NCBI RefSeq assembly: GCF_020034665.1
Contig: NZ_JAIQDI010000001.1
Location: 2,852,001 to 2,916,000 of the forward strand
Length of the DNA stretch: 64,000 bases
Source of the DNA: Niabella beijingensis
GTDB taxonomy: Bacteria > Bacteroidota > Bacteroidia > Chitinophagales > Chitinophagaceae
Direction of reading: 5' to 3'
Under the pieces are notes generated by a model. The model was not told where the DNA came from, did not search any database, and saw only the letters and a list, made by a program, of their open reading frames with translations. Shown piece by piece: positions 51,059 through 59,529 of this stretch; position 1 is the stretch's first letter; the number at the start of each line of letters is the position of its first letter. Made by a program: the position numbers and the translations under genes.

Positions 51059-51706
51059 TCATTTCAGGGGGAAGGAATAGGTCTCATTGTAGAGTTCCAC
51101 TTCCAGTTTCCCGCATTCATTTTTGTCCAGGATATAGACCTTATTGTTCCATTTGCTGCCCAAAACCGCCAGTGGTGCGATTTCTCCCAGCCGGGAACAG
51201 TCCAGCAATAACTTCCGGGCTTTGTCCTTAACGCCTTTATCCATCAGTTTATCAAAGACAACAGAATATGCCGATGGGTTCTGAAGATCAATCTTTGGCT
51301 CCGGGAAGGCGGTGATCAGCACAAAGTTTTTAGTAAAATCGATCTGGTCGATCCGGGATTCGTAATCACTGCGAGCGGTATTTCCGAACCCGGTCTTGCT
51401 CAGTTCCTTTAAATGTACTGCATTTAACACGGGCATAAATGCCAGGTCCTGGAAATCGGGCCGCTTATTTCCGGAATCCTCCTGGTGAAAGGCCAGGACG
51501 GAATCGGCTCCCTTTCCGATCTGATCGCGGTTGGCCACGTCCAGGATGGAACCCAGCACTGTTTCCATAGCCTTCCCTTCAGGATACGGCTTCATATCGG
51601 AAACAAAACTGAAATCTTCTTTTAGCTCGACCGGCTTTGGGGTACAGGAAAACAATACCATCAGAAAGCACAGGATGCTAAAACTTAATTCCAGCCGGGG
51701 TTTCAT
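51059..51706 (-). CDS. Hypothetical lipoprotein
   Basis: About 215 residues from the ATG at 51706 (MKPRLELSFSILCFLMVLFSC, lipobox Cys21); two Met lie close together and this one best starts the signal peptide. The mature part has helical stretches (GKAMETVLGSILDVANRDQIGKGADS) followed by strands (FVLITAFPEPKIDLQNPSAYSVVFDKL, LAVLGSKWNNKVYILDKNECGKL). I recognise no family. It lies between the channel gene and alaS on the same strand, with small gaps, but shared function is not implied. Confidence 0.6.
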   Translation of the reverse strand: MKPRLELSFSILCFLMVLFSCTPKPVELKEDFSFVSDMKPYPEGKAMETVLGSILDVANRDQIGKGADSVLAFHQEDSGNKRPDFQDLAFMPVLNAVHLKELSKTGFGNTARSDYESRIDQIDFTKNFVLITAFPEPKIDLQNPSAYSVVFDKLMDKGVKDKARKLLLDCSRLGEIAPLAVLGSKWNNKVYILDKNECGKLEVELYNETYSFPLK

Positions 51707-51743
51707 AACCATTATTTGTATTTTTTCAAAGGATTATAATATA

Positions 51744-54377
51744 TCAGAGCAGTTTTTTAACAGCATCGATCACCTTGTCTAGGTTACCGGCTTCCTGTCC
51801 GCCCGCAGTGGCGAGGGTTTTTTGACCACCACCCCCTCCCTTGATCAGCGGCGCTACCTGTTGTTTGATGATCTGTCCGGCATCCAGCCCCTTTGCGGCA
51901 ACCACGGTGTCGGCAATCGCAACAGCTACTGCAGCTTTGCCACCGATATTGGCACAAAGCACGATCACTGCATCACGCAGATGCGTTTTCAGGTCTCCGC
52001 AAAGTTTTTTCAACGCGTCGGGGGTGCTTACCTCCACAATATCGCCCACAAAAGTCACCTGGTTGATGATCTCATCCTTTTGAAGGAGTTGATTACGGAT
52101 GCCCACGAGCTCTTTTGCTTCCAGCCGCTCCACTTTCTTTTCCAGGGCGGCTTTATCGGTGATTAATTTTTCAATTGCTTTTAACGGGTTGGCGCTTTTT
52201 AAAAGCTCGCCCACATGTTTGTATTCAGCTACCTTTTCGCTGAGGAAGCGGAAGGCTGCCGGACCGGTGAGGGCTTCTATTCTTCTTACGCCTGCAGCCA
52301 CCGCGGCTTCGGAGGTGATCACAAACATACCGATCATACCGGTTTGTTGCACATGGGTGCCCCCGCAAAGTTCTACCGAAAAGGAAGGGTCAATGGTCAC
52401 CACGCGCACGGTGTTGCCGTATTTTTCGCCAAAAAGCGCCATGGCACCCAGTTTCAGGGCCTCTTCTTTGGGCATTTCCTTAATAACAACGGGAATGTTC
52501 TCACGGATTTTTTCGTTAACGATACGCTCCACCTGGCGGATTTCCTCATCTGTGATCTTGGAAAAATGGAAAACATCAAAGCGCAGGATGTCCGGGGAAA
52601 CCAGTGAACCTTTTTGTGCCACATGGGTTCCCAGTACCTGGCGTAAAGCGGCATGCAGCAAATGCGTGGCGGTATGATTGTAGGTGGTGTTCAGGCGTTT
52701 TACAAAATCCACCACCGCACCGGCTTCGGCATCGATCGCTGCCGGCAGTTTATCAACGAACTGGATGATGAGGTCATTTTCCTTTTTGGTGTCGGTCACC
52801 TGGATCGTCTCTCCCTCAAACTGCAATACACCGGTATCGCCTACCTGGCCGCCGCTTTCGGCGTAGAAGGGGGTGGTTTGCAGCACCAGCTGGTATTGTT
52901 CTTTTCCTTTTGCTTTTACCTTGCGGTATTTGGTAATCCTTGTTGGTACGTTGAGGTCATTATAGCCCACAAATGTCACGGGTACTTCTTCGTGCACCTG
53001 CTGCCAGTCTTCCGTATCCACAGCAGTTGCGGAGCGGCTGCGCGCTTTTTGCTGCTGCATCTCCGCTTCAAAACCGGCTTCGTCGATCGTAATGTTGTTT
53101 TCTGATGCGATCAGCCGTGTGAGATCAATGGGAAATCCGTAGGTATCATACAGCTCAAAAGCATCTTTACCGGAAATGGTGGTTCCTGCCGGGGCAAGAT
53201 GTGCCGTGCCATCCGCACCGATCAATTCATCCATCCGTTTTAGTCCTTTTTCAAGGGTCCGTAAAAAGGATTCTTCTTCCTCTTTGATCACTTTTGCAAC
53301 AAATGCTTCCTGCTGTTTTAATTCAGGGAACACCTGCTCAAACTGGCCGGCGATAACCGGCACCAGCTGGTTCAGCAGCGGCTGTTTATAATCCAGGTAA
53401 GAATAATAATAACGTACGGCGCGGCGCAGGATGCGGCGGATCACATAGCCTGCACCGGTGTTGGACGGCAGCTGGCCATCGGCAATGGTAAAGGCAATGG
53501 CCCGGATATGATCGGACAGAACACGGAAGGCGACCGCCTGTTTACTGTCGCTGAAATCATATTTTTTACCCACGATATTTTCCACCGTGCTGATGGTCCC
53601 GGAAAAAACATCGGTATCATAATTGGATGTTTTTTGTTGCAGCACCCGCACCAGGCGCTCAAAGCCCAGGCCGGTATCCACATGTTTGGCGGGCAGGGGT
53701 TGCAGGCTGCCATCCTTCAGCCGGTTGAACTGCATGAATACATTGTTCCAGATCTCGATCACCTGCGGGTGATCTGCATTCACCAGGGTCTTTCCGTCCA
53801 CCTCCTGCCGTTCGGCATCCGGACGGCAATCGACATGGATCTCGGAGCAGGGACCGCAAGGGCCGGTATCCCCCATTTCCCAGAAATTATCTTTTTTATT
53901 TCCCCTGATGATGCGGTCTTCGCTGATCCATTTCTTCCATTCGGTGGCGGCCTCTTCGTCATAGGGCAGCCCTTCTTTTTCGTCTCCTTCGAAAACAGAA
54001 ACATAGAGGCGGTCCTTGTCAATTTTTAATACTTCTGTCAGTAATTCCCAGCTCCAGGCGATGGCTTCCGCCTTAAAATAATCTCCAAAGCTCCAGTTGC
54101 CCAGCATTTCAAACATGGTATGGTGATAGGTATCCACCCCTACTTCTTCCAGGTCGTTATGCTTGCCGCTTACCCGCAGGCATTTTTGGGTATCGGCCAC
54201 CCGCGGAAACGGGCTTTGTTTGTTACCGAGGAAATAATCCTTGAACTGGTTCATACCTGCGTTGGTAAACATCAGTGTAGGATCATTCTTTACCACGATG
54301 GGAGCAGAGGGCACGATCTCATGTCCCTTACTTTTGAAAAAGTCTAAAAAAGCCTGTCGGATCTCAGTACTGGTCAT
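51744..54377 (-). CDS. alaS: Alanyl-tRNA synthetase
   Basis: A class II synthetase of about 877 residues charging tRNA-Ala. Start MTSTEIRQAFLDFFKSKGHE (a second ATG one codon earlier is possible). Motif 1-3 region includes SAPIVVKNDPTLMFTNAGMNQFKD; the editing domain (NHTATHLLHAALRQVLG, VELCGGTHVQQTGMIG) and the C-terminal GGGGQKTLATAGG end are intact. It is the longest minus-strand gene here. Confidence 0.98.
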   Translation of the reverse strand: MTSTEIRQAFLDFFKSKGHEIVPSAPIVVKNDPTLMFTNAGMNQFKDYFLGNKQSPFPRVADTQKCLRVSGKHNDLEEVGVDTYHHTMFEMLGNWSFGDYFKAEAIAWSWELLTEVLKIDKDRLYVSVFEGDEKEGLPYDEEAATEWKKWISEDRIIRGNKKDNFWEMGDTGPCGPCSEIHVDCRPDAERQEVDGKTLVNADHPQVIEIWNNVFMQFNRLKDGSLQPLPAKHVDTGLGFERLVRVLQQKTSNYDTDVFSGTISTVENIVGKKYDFSDSKQAVAFRVLSDHIRAIAFTIADGQLPSNTGAGYVIRRILRRAVRYYYSYLDYKQPLLNQLVPVIAGQFEQVFPELKQQEAFVAKVIKEEEESFLRTLEKGLKRMDELIGADGTAHLAPAGTTISGKDAFELYDTYGFPIDLTRLIASENNITIDEAGFEAEMQQQKARSRSATAVDTEDWQQVHEEVPVTFVGYNDLNVPTRITKYRKVKAKGKEQYQLVLQTTPFYAESGGQVGDTGVLQFEGETIQVTDTKKENDLIIQFVDKLPAAIDAEAGAVVDFVKRLNTTYNHTATHLLHAALRQVLGTHVAQKGSLVSPDILRFDVFHFSKITDEEIRQVERIVNEKIRENIPVVIKEMPKEEALKLGAMALFGEKYGNTVRVVTIDPSFSVELCGGTHVQQTGMIGMFVITSEAAVAAGVRRIEALTGPAAFRFLSEKVAEYKHVGELLKSANPLKAIEKLITDKAALEKKVERLEAKELVGIRNQLLQKDEIINQVTFVGDIVEVSTPDALKKLCGDLKTHLRDAVIVLCANIGGKAAVAVAIADTVVAAKGLDAGQIIKQQVAPLIKGGGGGQKTLATAGGQEAGNLDKVIDAVKKLL

Positions 54378-54517
54378 CATATAAAATCACCGTAATTAAG
54401 GCGGTGGGCTGCAAATTTAGTTGATTCAGCTGATTTGCTGCGGTGCAATAACAGCGGATGCTGCTGAGACACAGGATCTCAGAATGCTCCGCGTTGTCGT
54501 ATCTCTGTGGGCTTTCC

Positions 54518-55417
54518 TCAATTGCTTCTTCCTTCGAAAGGATAAAATGATAATCCCAACGACAGTAAGAATCTCCTGGAGCGGACCTCACGGTTTTCAT
54601 ATACCGTAGGAGGATTATCATCATTGGAGCTGGCGGCCAGCGGGTTGGTAGCAAAATGCGCCCCTACATCAAATTTCATCCAGGGAAGTTTGGGGAAACC
54701 TGCCTGAAAGAGCATGCTGGGCTCAAAAAACAGCCGTCCCCTGTTTTTTATGCTGTTGTATCCCAGACGCGACTGCTCCTCTTCAGAATAGTTGGTCCGG
54801 AAACTGTTGGCGGTAAGGATCGAGAACTGCGGGGCAACAGACAAACGGGCATTCTCTGTAAAAAAGAAATTAAAGGAAGGTGTGAGCCGGTATTTGATGA
54901 AATCGAAATCAATATGACGCCGGCGCTCGGTGGGTATCCCCGTGTCAGTAGATTTGGAAGAGCCGAAACCCGCACCCAGTACCCCGTTAAAATAAACCTT
55001 TCCAGAACCGCCCATGGCAGTATAAAAACCGGCGCCTATATCGATCATCGAACGGGTATAGGTGATCTTGCTGTCGCTGTTCACATCCATAAGATCATCA
55101 TTATCAAAAAGGTCTTTCTCGAACCGGCGCAAACCGGAAGCCTGGATCAGAAAATGATCGGTAATGGCATAAGCCGCCTGTATATCAAATCCCAGGCTGC
55201 GGGAAGAGCTGTTGTCGTTGCTGTCGAGGTCCAGACTGCTGAAGAGGTTATCCGGATTGGCCGCAAAGGCACCACTCAGCTTCAGATCGCCCTTCTGCCG
55301 GAAAAAAGAAGCATTGTGTACCGCAGGACTATTGATATAACGCGGATTGGTGGAGCTGCAGGAAGCAAGAAAAAAAATAACAGCAAGCGCCACAATCGGG
55401 TAAACAGGTCGGTTCAT
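54518..55417 (-). CDS. Hypothetical outer-membrane-type lipoprotein
   Basis: About 299 residues from the ATG at 55417 (MNRPVYPIVALAVIFFLASC, Cys20); the longer frame to 55498 lacks a signal at its start. The mature sequence alternates strands with aromatic ends (SGAFAANPDNLFSSLDLDS, GFDIQAAYAITDHFLIQASGLRRF, GLSFYPFEG), consistent with a porin-like or OmpX-like beta-barrel. No family name is certain. It is divergent from the mgsA region, separated by a 380-base gap that contains the hairpin repeats. Confidence 0.6.
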   Translation of the reverse strand: MNRPVYPIVALAVIFFLASCSSTNPRYINSPAVHNASFFRQKGDLKLSGAFAANPDNLFSSLDLDSNDNSSSRSLGFDIQAAYAITDHFLIQASGLRRFEKDLFDNDDLMDVNSDSKITYTRSMIDIGAGFYTAMGGSGKVYFNGVLGAGFGSSKSTDTGIPTERRRHIDFDFIKYRLTPSFNFFFTENARLSVAPQFSILTANSFRTNYSEEEQSRLGYNSIKNRGRLFFEPSMLFQAGFPKLPWMKFDVGAHFATNPLAASSNDDNPPTVYENREVRSRRFLLSLGLSFYPFEGRSN

Positions 55418-55584
55418 CGTTTTGATTTTAACAATTAAAATTATGGTTTTTCGATCATATTCGGCCGGATTACTGTATGTCACCCCGGGCAAACGCATCT
55501 AAATTGATAAACAGATAAAAGAAGGGCCGCGCCTCAAAAAAATTTTAAAAATGGGTTTTAGCTGCTTAAAAAGATCGAGTGAAT

Positions 55585-55705
55585 ACAGAGAGCTGTTGGC
55601 TCGGTACATAATGGGTCGTGCCGATGCCACTCTATTAAGCGAAAGTCCTGTAAAACTGTGCTAAAACACCGTTTTATAGACCAGATCGAGGCGATGCCTC
55701 TTGCT
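55585..55705. repeat. Short hairpin pair related to the cluster at 21.6 kb
   Basis: GAGCTGTTGGCTC (55590-55602), flanked as AGAGAGC...CGGTACA, resembles AGAGAGCC...CTCGGCT at 21.7 kb. GAGGC-GAT-GCCTC (55688-55700) with flank TTGC on one side matches GCAAGAGGC...GCCTCG at 21.6 kb in reverse orientation. Lies in the 55499-55799 gap, which shows no gene otherwise. Confidence 0.6.
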
Positions 55706-55799
55706 ACAATTTAAATGCGTTTGCCCAGGCGTACCACCCGGCAACTGATCTTTGAAGCCGAAATGGTTATTGCCTTATCTTTAAAGACAAAAAGGATAC

Positions 55800-56261
55800 A
55801 TGGAACGGACTCTCGGAGCAAAGAAACGCATCGCGCTGGTAGCACATGACCATAAGAAAGATGAATTGCTGGAATGGGCGGTTGCCAATAAAAAAAAACT
55901 GATACAGCACTCGCTGTTTGCAACCGGAACAACGGGGACCATTTTGGAGCAGGCCCTGGGATTGCCGATTACGAAACTGTTGAGCGGGCCGCTGGGTGGC
56001 GATCAGCAGATCGGTGCCATGATCGCGGAAGCAAAGCTGGACATACTGATCTTTTTCTGGGATCCGATGGAAGCACAGCCCCATGACCCGGATGTAAAGG
56101 CCCTGCTGCGGCTATCGGCCACCTATAACCTTCCGGTGGCCTGCAACGCAGCCACTGCCGATTTTATGTTTGCAGCATCATTTATGACCACGGAGTACAA
56201 AGCGCTGCAAACGGACTATTCGACCTATTTGAAACGGAAATTGCCGGAAGTCAATTTGTAG
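55800..56261 (+). CDS. mgsA: Methylglyoxal synthase
   Basis: A 153-residue enzyme converting dihydroxyacetone phosphate to methylglyoxal and phosphate, a bypass of lower glycolysis when phosphate is limiting. Family motifs: LFATGTTGTILEQ, the SGPLGGDQQIGAMIAE loop with the catalytic Asp, and FFWDPMEAQPHDPDVKALLRL with the active-site His. Length is normal. TATCTTTA upstream is one mismatch from a -7 element. It is separated from uvrB by 145 bases. Confidence 0.97.
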   Translation: MERTLGAKKRIALVAHDHKKDELLEWAVANKKKLIQHSLFATGTTGTILEQALGLPITKLLSGPLGGDQQIGAMIAEAKLDILIFFWDPMEAQPHDPDVKALLRLSATYNLPVACNAATADFMFAASFMTTEYKALQTDYSTYLKRKLPEVNL

Positions 56262-56406
56262 CTGGTACAGGAGCCCGGTATCTTATCCAACATTGTATTT
56301 TTTTATATGTTATAAGAAATGGTTTTACAGGGAGCATTTTAAAAAGAGTTATTTTTTAACTTGTGCACGTAAAACATTGGATAAAGACCTCAAATCATAA
56401 ATTCAC

Positions 56407-58443
56407 ATGCCGTTCAACTTACATACGCCCTTTCCTCCCGCCGGTGATCAGCCGGAAGCCATCCGCCAGCTGACGGAAGGCGTGCTGGAAGGAGAGAAAT
56501 ACCAGACCCTGCTGGGTGTTACCGGCAGCGGTAAGACCTATACCATGGCCAATGTGATACAGAACGTGCAGCGGCCAACACTCATCATTACGCATAATAA
56601 GACCCTGGTGGCCCAGTTGTACGGCGAGTTCCGCCAGTTCTTTCCGGATAACGCGGTGGAATATTTTGTATCTTATTATGATTACTACCAGCCGGAAGCC
56701 TATATGCCGGTGAGCGACACCTATATCGAAAAGGATCTGGCGATCAACGAAGAGCTGGATAAACTGCGCCTGCGGGCCACGACCAGTCTGCTGAGCGGCC
56801 GGAGGGACATCATCGTGGTGGCTTCGGTGAGCTGTATCTATGGTATGGGAAACCCTACCGACTATGAAAACGGGATCATCCGGATCGATAAGGGACAGAC
56901 GATCTCCCGCCAGGGGTTCCTGCATGCCCTGGTGAACTCGCTCTACTCCCGCACCACGCTGGAGTTTACAAGAGGAAGCTTCCGCGTAAAGGGCGATACG
57001 GTGGACATCAACCTGCCTTACCTTGACTTTGGCTACCGCGTGACTTTTTTTGGTGATCAGATCGAGCAGATCGAAAGCATTGATGTGGTGACCGGGAAAC
57101 GGATCAGCAAAATGGACAATGCCGCCATCTTCCCGGCGAACCTGTATGTTGCACCCAAGGATATGATCAACCAGGTGCTGTTTGAGATACAGGATGAGAT
57201 GAATGCCCAGGTGGAATATTTTAAAGCGCAGAATAAAGTGATCGAAGCGCAGCGTTTGAAAGAACGGGTGGAATACGATGTGGAAATGATCCGGGAGCTG
57301 GGGTATTGTAATGGTGTGGAGAACTATTCGCGGTTCTTCGACCGGCGTAACCCCGGTACACGCCCGTTCTGCCTGCTGGATTATTTTCCGAAGGATTATA
57401 TTACCATTATTGACGAAAGCCACCAGACCATGCCACAGATCAGCGGTATGTATGGTGGCGACCGCAGCCGGAAACTGATCCTGGTAGACTATGGATTCCG
57501 GCTGCCTTCCGCAATGGACAACCGCCCCCTGAATTTTCATGAATTTGAGAACCTGCAGAACCAGATGATCTTTGTTTCGGCTACCCCGGATAAATATGAA
57601 CTGGAAAAAACAGGAGGGGTCATCGTGGAACAGGTGGTACGCCCGACGGGATTGCTGGATCCTCCCATCGAAGTGCGGCCCAGTGTCAATCAGATCGACG
57701 ACCTGCTGGATGAGATTGATAAAACAGTGAAAAAAGGCGACCGCGTTTTAGTGACCACCCTGACCAAGCGCATGGCGGAGGAAATGGACAAATACCTGCA
57801 CCGCATCAATATCAAATCCAAATACATTCACAGCGAGGTGGATACGCTGGACCGGGTGGAGATCCTGCGCCAGCTGCGCCTGGGTGAAATTGATGTACTG
57901 GTAGGGGTGAACCTGCTGCGGGAAGGCCTGGACCTTCCGGAGGTAAGCCTGGTGGCCATACTGGACGCCGATAAGGAGGGGTTCCTGCGCAATGAAAAAT
58001 CGCTGACACAGACGGCGGGCCGTGCTGCACGTAATGTCGACGGAAAAGTGATCTTTTATGCGGATGTAATGACCGGCAGCATGCAGCGGACGATCGATGA
58101 GACCCTCCGCAGGAGGGAGAAACAGATCGCCTATAATATAGAACACGACATTACTCCGCGCACGGTGAAAAAATCCAAGGAACAGGTGTTCAAACAGACA
58201 TCGGTGCTCGACATCAAAGGCTTTGATGAAAAAGATAAATACGCCATTGGCTTTGATGAGGAGCTGGTAACGGTAGCCGCAGAAGATGCAGCTGAGTACA
58301 AGACCATTCCCCAGGTGGAGAAGGCCATTACCCGGACCAAAAAAGAAATGGAAAAGGCGGCAAAAGACCTCGACTTTATGGAAGCCGCGCGTTTGCGGGA
58401 TGAAATGTTCCGTTTAAAAAAGGAGCTGGAGGAGATGAAGTGA
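56407..58443 (+). CDS. uvrB: Excinuclease ABC subunit B
   Basis: A 678-residue damage-verifying helicase of nucleotide excision repair. Walker A is TGSGKT with Lys43; the beta-hairpin that probes DNA is in YYDYYQPEAYMP. The helicase motifs TLTKRMAEEMDKYL and GVNLLREGLDLPEVSLVAILDADKEGFLR are standard, and the C-terminal UVR motif (EKAAKDLDFMEAARLRDEMFRLKKEL) that binds UvrC is present. Length and end are normal. Confidence 0.98.
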   Translation: MPFNLHTPFPPAGDQPEAIRQLTEGVLEGEKYQTLLGVTGSGKTYTMANVIQNVQRPTLIITHNKTLVAQLYGEFRQFFPDNAVEYFVSYYDYYQPEAYMPVSDTYIEKDLAINEELDKLRLRATTSLLSGRRDIIVVASVSCIYGMGNPTDYENGIIRIDKGQTISRQGFLHALVNSLYSRTTLEFTRGSFRVKGDTVDINLPYLDFGYRVTFFGDQIEQIESIDVVTGKRISKMDNAAIFPANLYVAPKDMINQVLFEIQDEMNAQVEYFKAQNKVIEAQRLKERVEYDVEMIRELGYCNGVENYSRFFDRRNPGTRPFCLLDYFPKDYITIIDESHQTMPQISGMYGGDRSRKLILVDYGFRLPSAMDNRPLNFHEFENLQNQMIFVSATPDKYELEKTGGVIVEQVVRPTGLLDPPIEVRPSVNQIDDLLDEIDKTVKKGDRVLVTTLTKRMAEEMDKYLHRINIKSKYIHSEVDTLDRVEILRQLRLGEIDVLVGVNLLREGLDLPEVSLVAILDADKEGFLRNEKSLTQTAGRAARNVDGKVIFYADVMTGSMQRTIDETLRRREKQIAYNIEHDITPRTVKKSKEQVFKQTSVLDIKGFDEKDKYAIGFDEELVTVAAEDAAEYKTIPQVEKAITRTKKEMEKAAKDLDFMEAARLRDEMFRLKKELEEMK

Positions 58444-58489
58444 TAAAGGGGCCTGATCTGCTTCACTAAAGCGTTAAAAACAATACATC

Positions 58490-58882
58490 ATGCTGAACAG
58501 TACTTTCCTGCTGCGTTTTGCGGTCTCCGTTATTTTACTGGTGCACAGCGTACCCGGCATGTTCGACGGCGGGGTCAATGGGTTTGGACTTTATCTGAAC
58601 GAAAGTGGTTTTGCACCCCTGGGCGTGCCGCTTGCCTGGGTCATCAAATTATCGCATATCGGAGCCGCTGTTTGTCTTCTTATGAATAAATGGGTGACGA
58701 TAGCCTGTAGTATTACCATTCTTATCCTGGTCATGGGTATTATCATGGTGCATTACAAAGAAGGATGGTTTGTTGTAGGCGGCGGCAGGAACGGCATGGA
58801 GTTTAATTTTCTGCTGATCTTCGTATTGCTGGCGATCCTGTTTCCCGGGGGGATCGGCGCTTTCAGAAAACAAAAATCCTGA
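58490..58882 (+). CDS. DoxX-family membrane protein
   Basis: A 130-residue protein with four transmembrane helices, matching DoxX/SURF4-like proteins that often act in thiosulfate or redox metabolism or as small transporters. Marks: RFAVSVILLVHSVPGMFDG and the helices around LPLAWVIKLSHIGAAVCLLMNKW and FLLIFVLLAILFPGGIG. No partner gene (such as doxD or a dioxygenase) is adjacent. Function not assignable. Confidence 0.8.
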   Translation: MLNSTFLLRFAVSVILLVHSVPGMFDGGVNGFGLYLNESGFAPLGVPLAWVIKLSHIGAAVCLLMNKWVTIACSITILILVMGIIMVHYKEGWFVVGGGRNGMEFNFLLIFVLLAILFPGGIGAFRKQKS

Positions 58883-58998
58883 ATACCAGATAAAGAATTC
58901 ACTGTTAAATCCGGAGCGGTATTATAAGATGCTGCTCCCTGTTGGCCGGGTTCCTGCCTCATACATTTTATTAGTTGGTAAAAAGTATTTCTTCTTTT

Positions 58999-59415
58999 AT
59001 GCAGATCATCTTATCCGGAGTAACGGTTGACATAGAATTACATGCTGTGCACATTCACAATGATGAGGCATTGTGGCAACTACTGCGCCGGGATCCGGAA
59101 CGGCATACGGAACTGCTGGCAGAAGAAATATTACGGGCGTATGAAGCACAATACCACCGCAAACTGGAGATCGCTCCTGACTCTTTTGTTGTAGAGATCT
59201 GGGGGCATATATATATAGAGCAGTTTGCAGGCTATATTGCCCGGCTGACGGATCTGAAACTGGTCCGGAAGCTCCTGTATCCTGTTCAGAAATATTGCGC
59301 GGTGATCGATTGCGGAGAGAAAGAGCATGATACCAACCGCTGGTTCTGGGACCTGTTAGCACCATTCAAAGCCACGATCGGCGGATGGTTGCCGGATGGC
59401 GAAAAAAAGGAATAA
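58999..59415 (+). CDS. Hypothetical protein
   Basis: About 138 residues from the ATG at 58999 (MQIILSGVTVDIELHAVHIH); an upstream TTG at 58975 is rejected as it lacks similarity. It is a compact, mostly helical cytosolic protein with His-rich start and a conserved-looking SFVVEIWGHIYIEQFAGYIARL segment and a C-terminal WFWDLLAPFKATIGGW. I do not recognise a family; the many His and Glu residues could bind a metal. Single gene, convergent with the OmpA-family gene. Confidence 0.55.
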   Translation: MQIILSGVTVDIELHAVHIHNDEALWQLLRRDPERHTELLAEEILRAYEAQYHRKLEIAPDSFVVEIWGHIYIEQFAGYIARLTDLKLVRKLLYPVQKYCAVIDCGEKEHDTNRWFWDLLAPFKATIGGWLPDGEKKE

Positions 59416-59470
59416 GATCAGCCGGATGGTTGATGGTCTGAACTGCCGCAAGATGCTTCGCCCCGGCAAT

Positions 59471-59504
59471 CAAAAAAAAGGGGCACCAGATAACTGATAC
59501 CCCT
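59471..59504 (-). terminator. Terminator of the OmpA-family gene
   Basis: AGGGG (59479-59483) pairs with CCCCT (59500-59504), extended by partial inner pairing; on the minus strand the stem is followed by TTTTTTTT. Confidence 0.8.
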
Positions 59505-59529
59505 GTCTTTTCACTTCTTACTCCTTCCC

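Noticed and set aside
56419..57540. Long minus-strand frame opposite uvrB (373 codons)
   Set aside because: Antisense shadow of a strongly conserved gene; no domain or signal pattern. The same applies to 22774-23676 opposite ileS and 2511-3260 opposite hemL.
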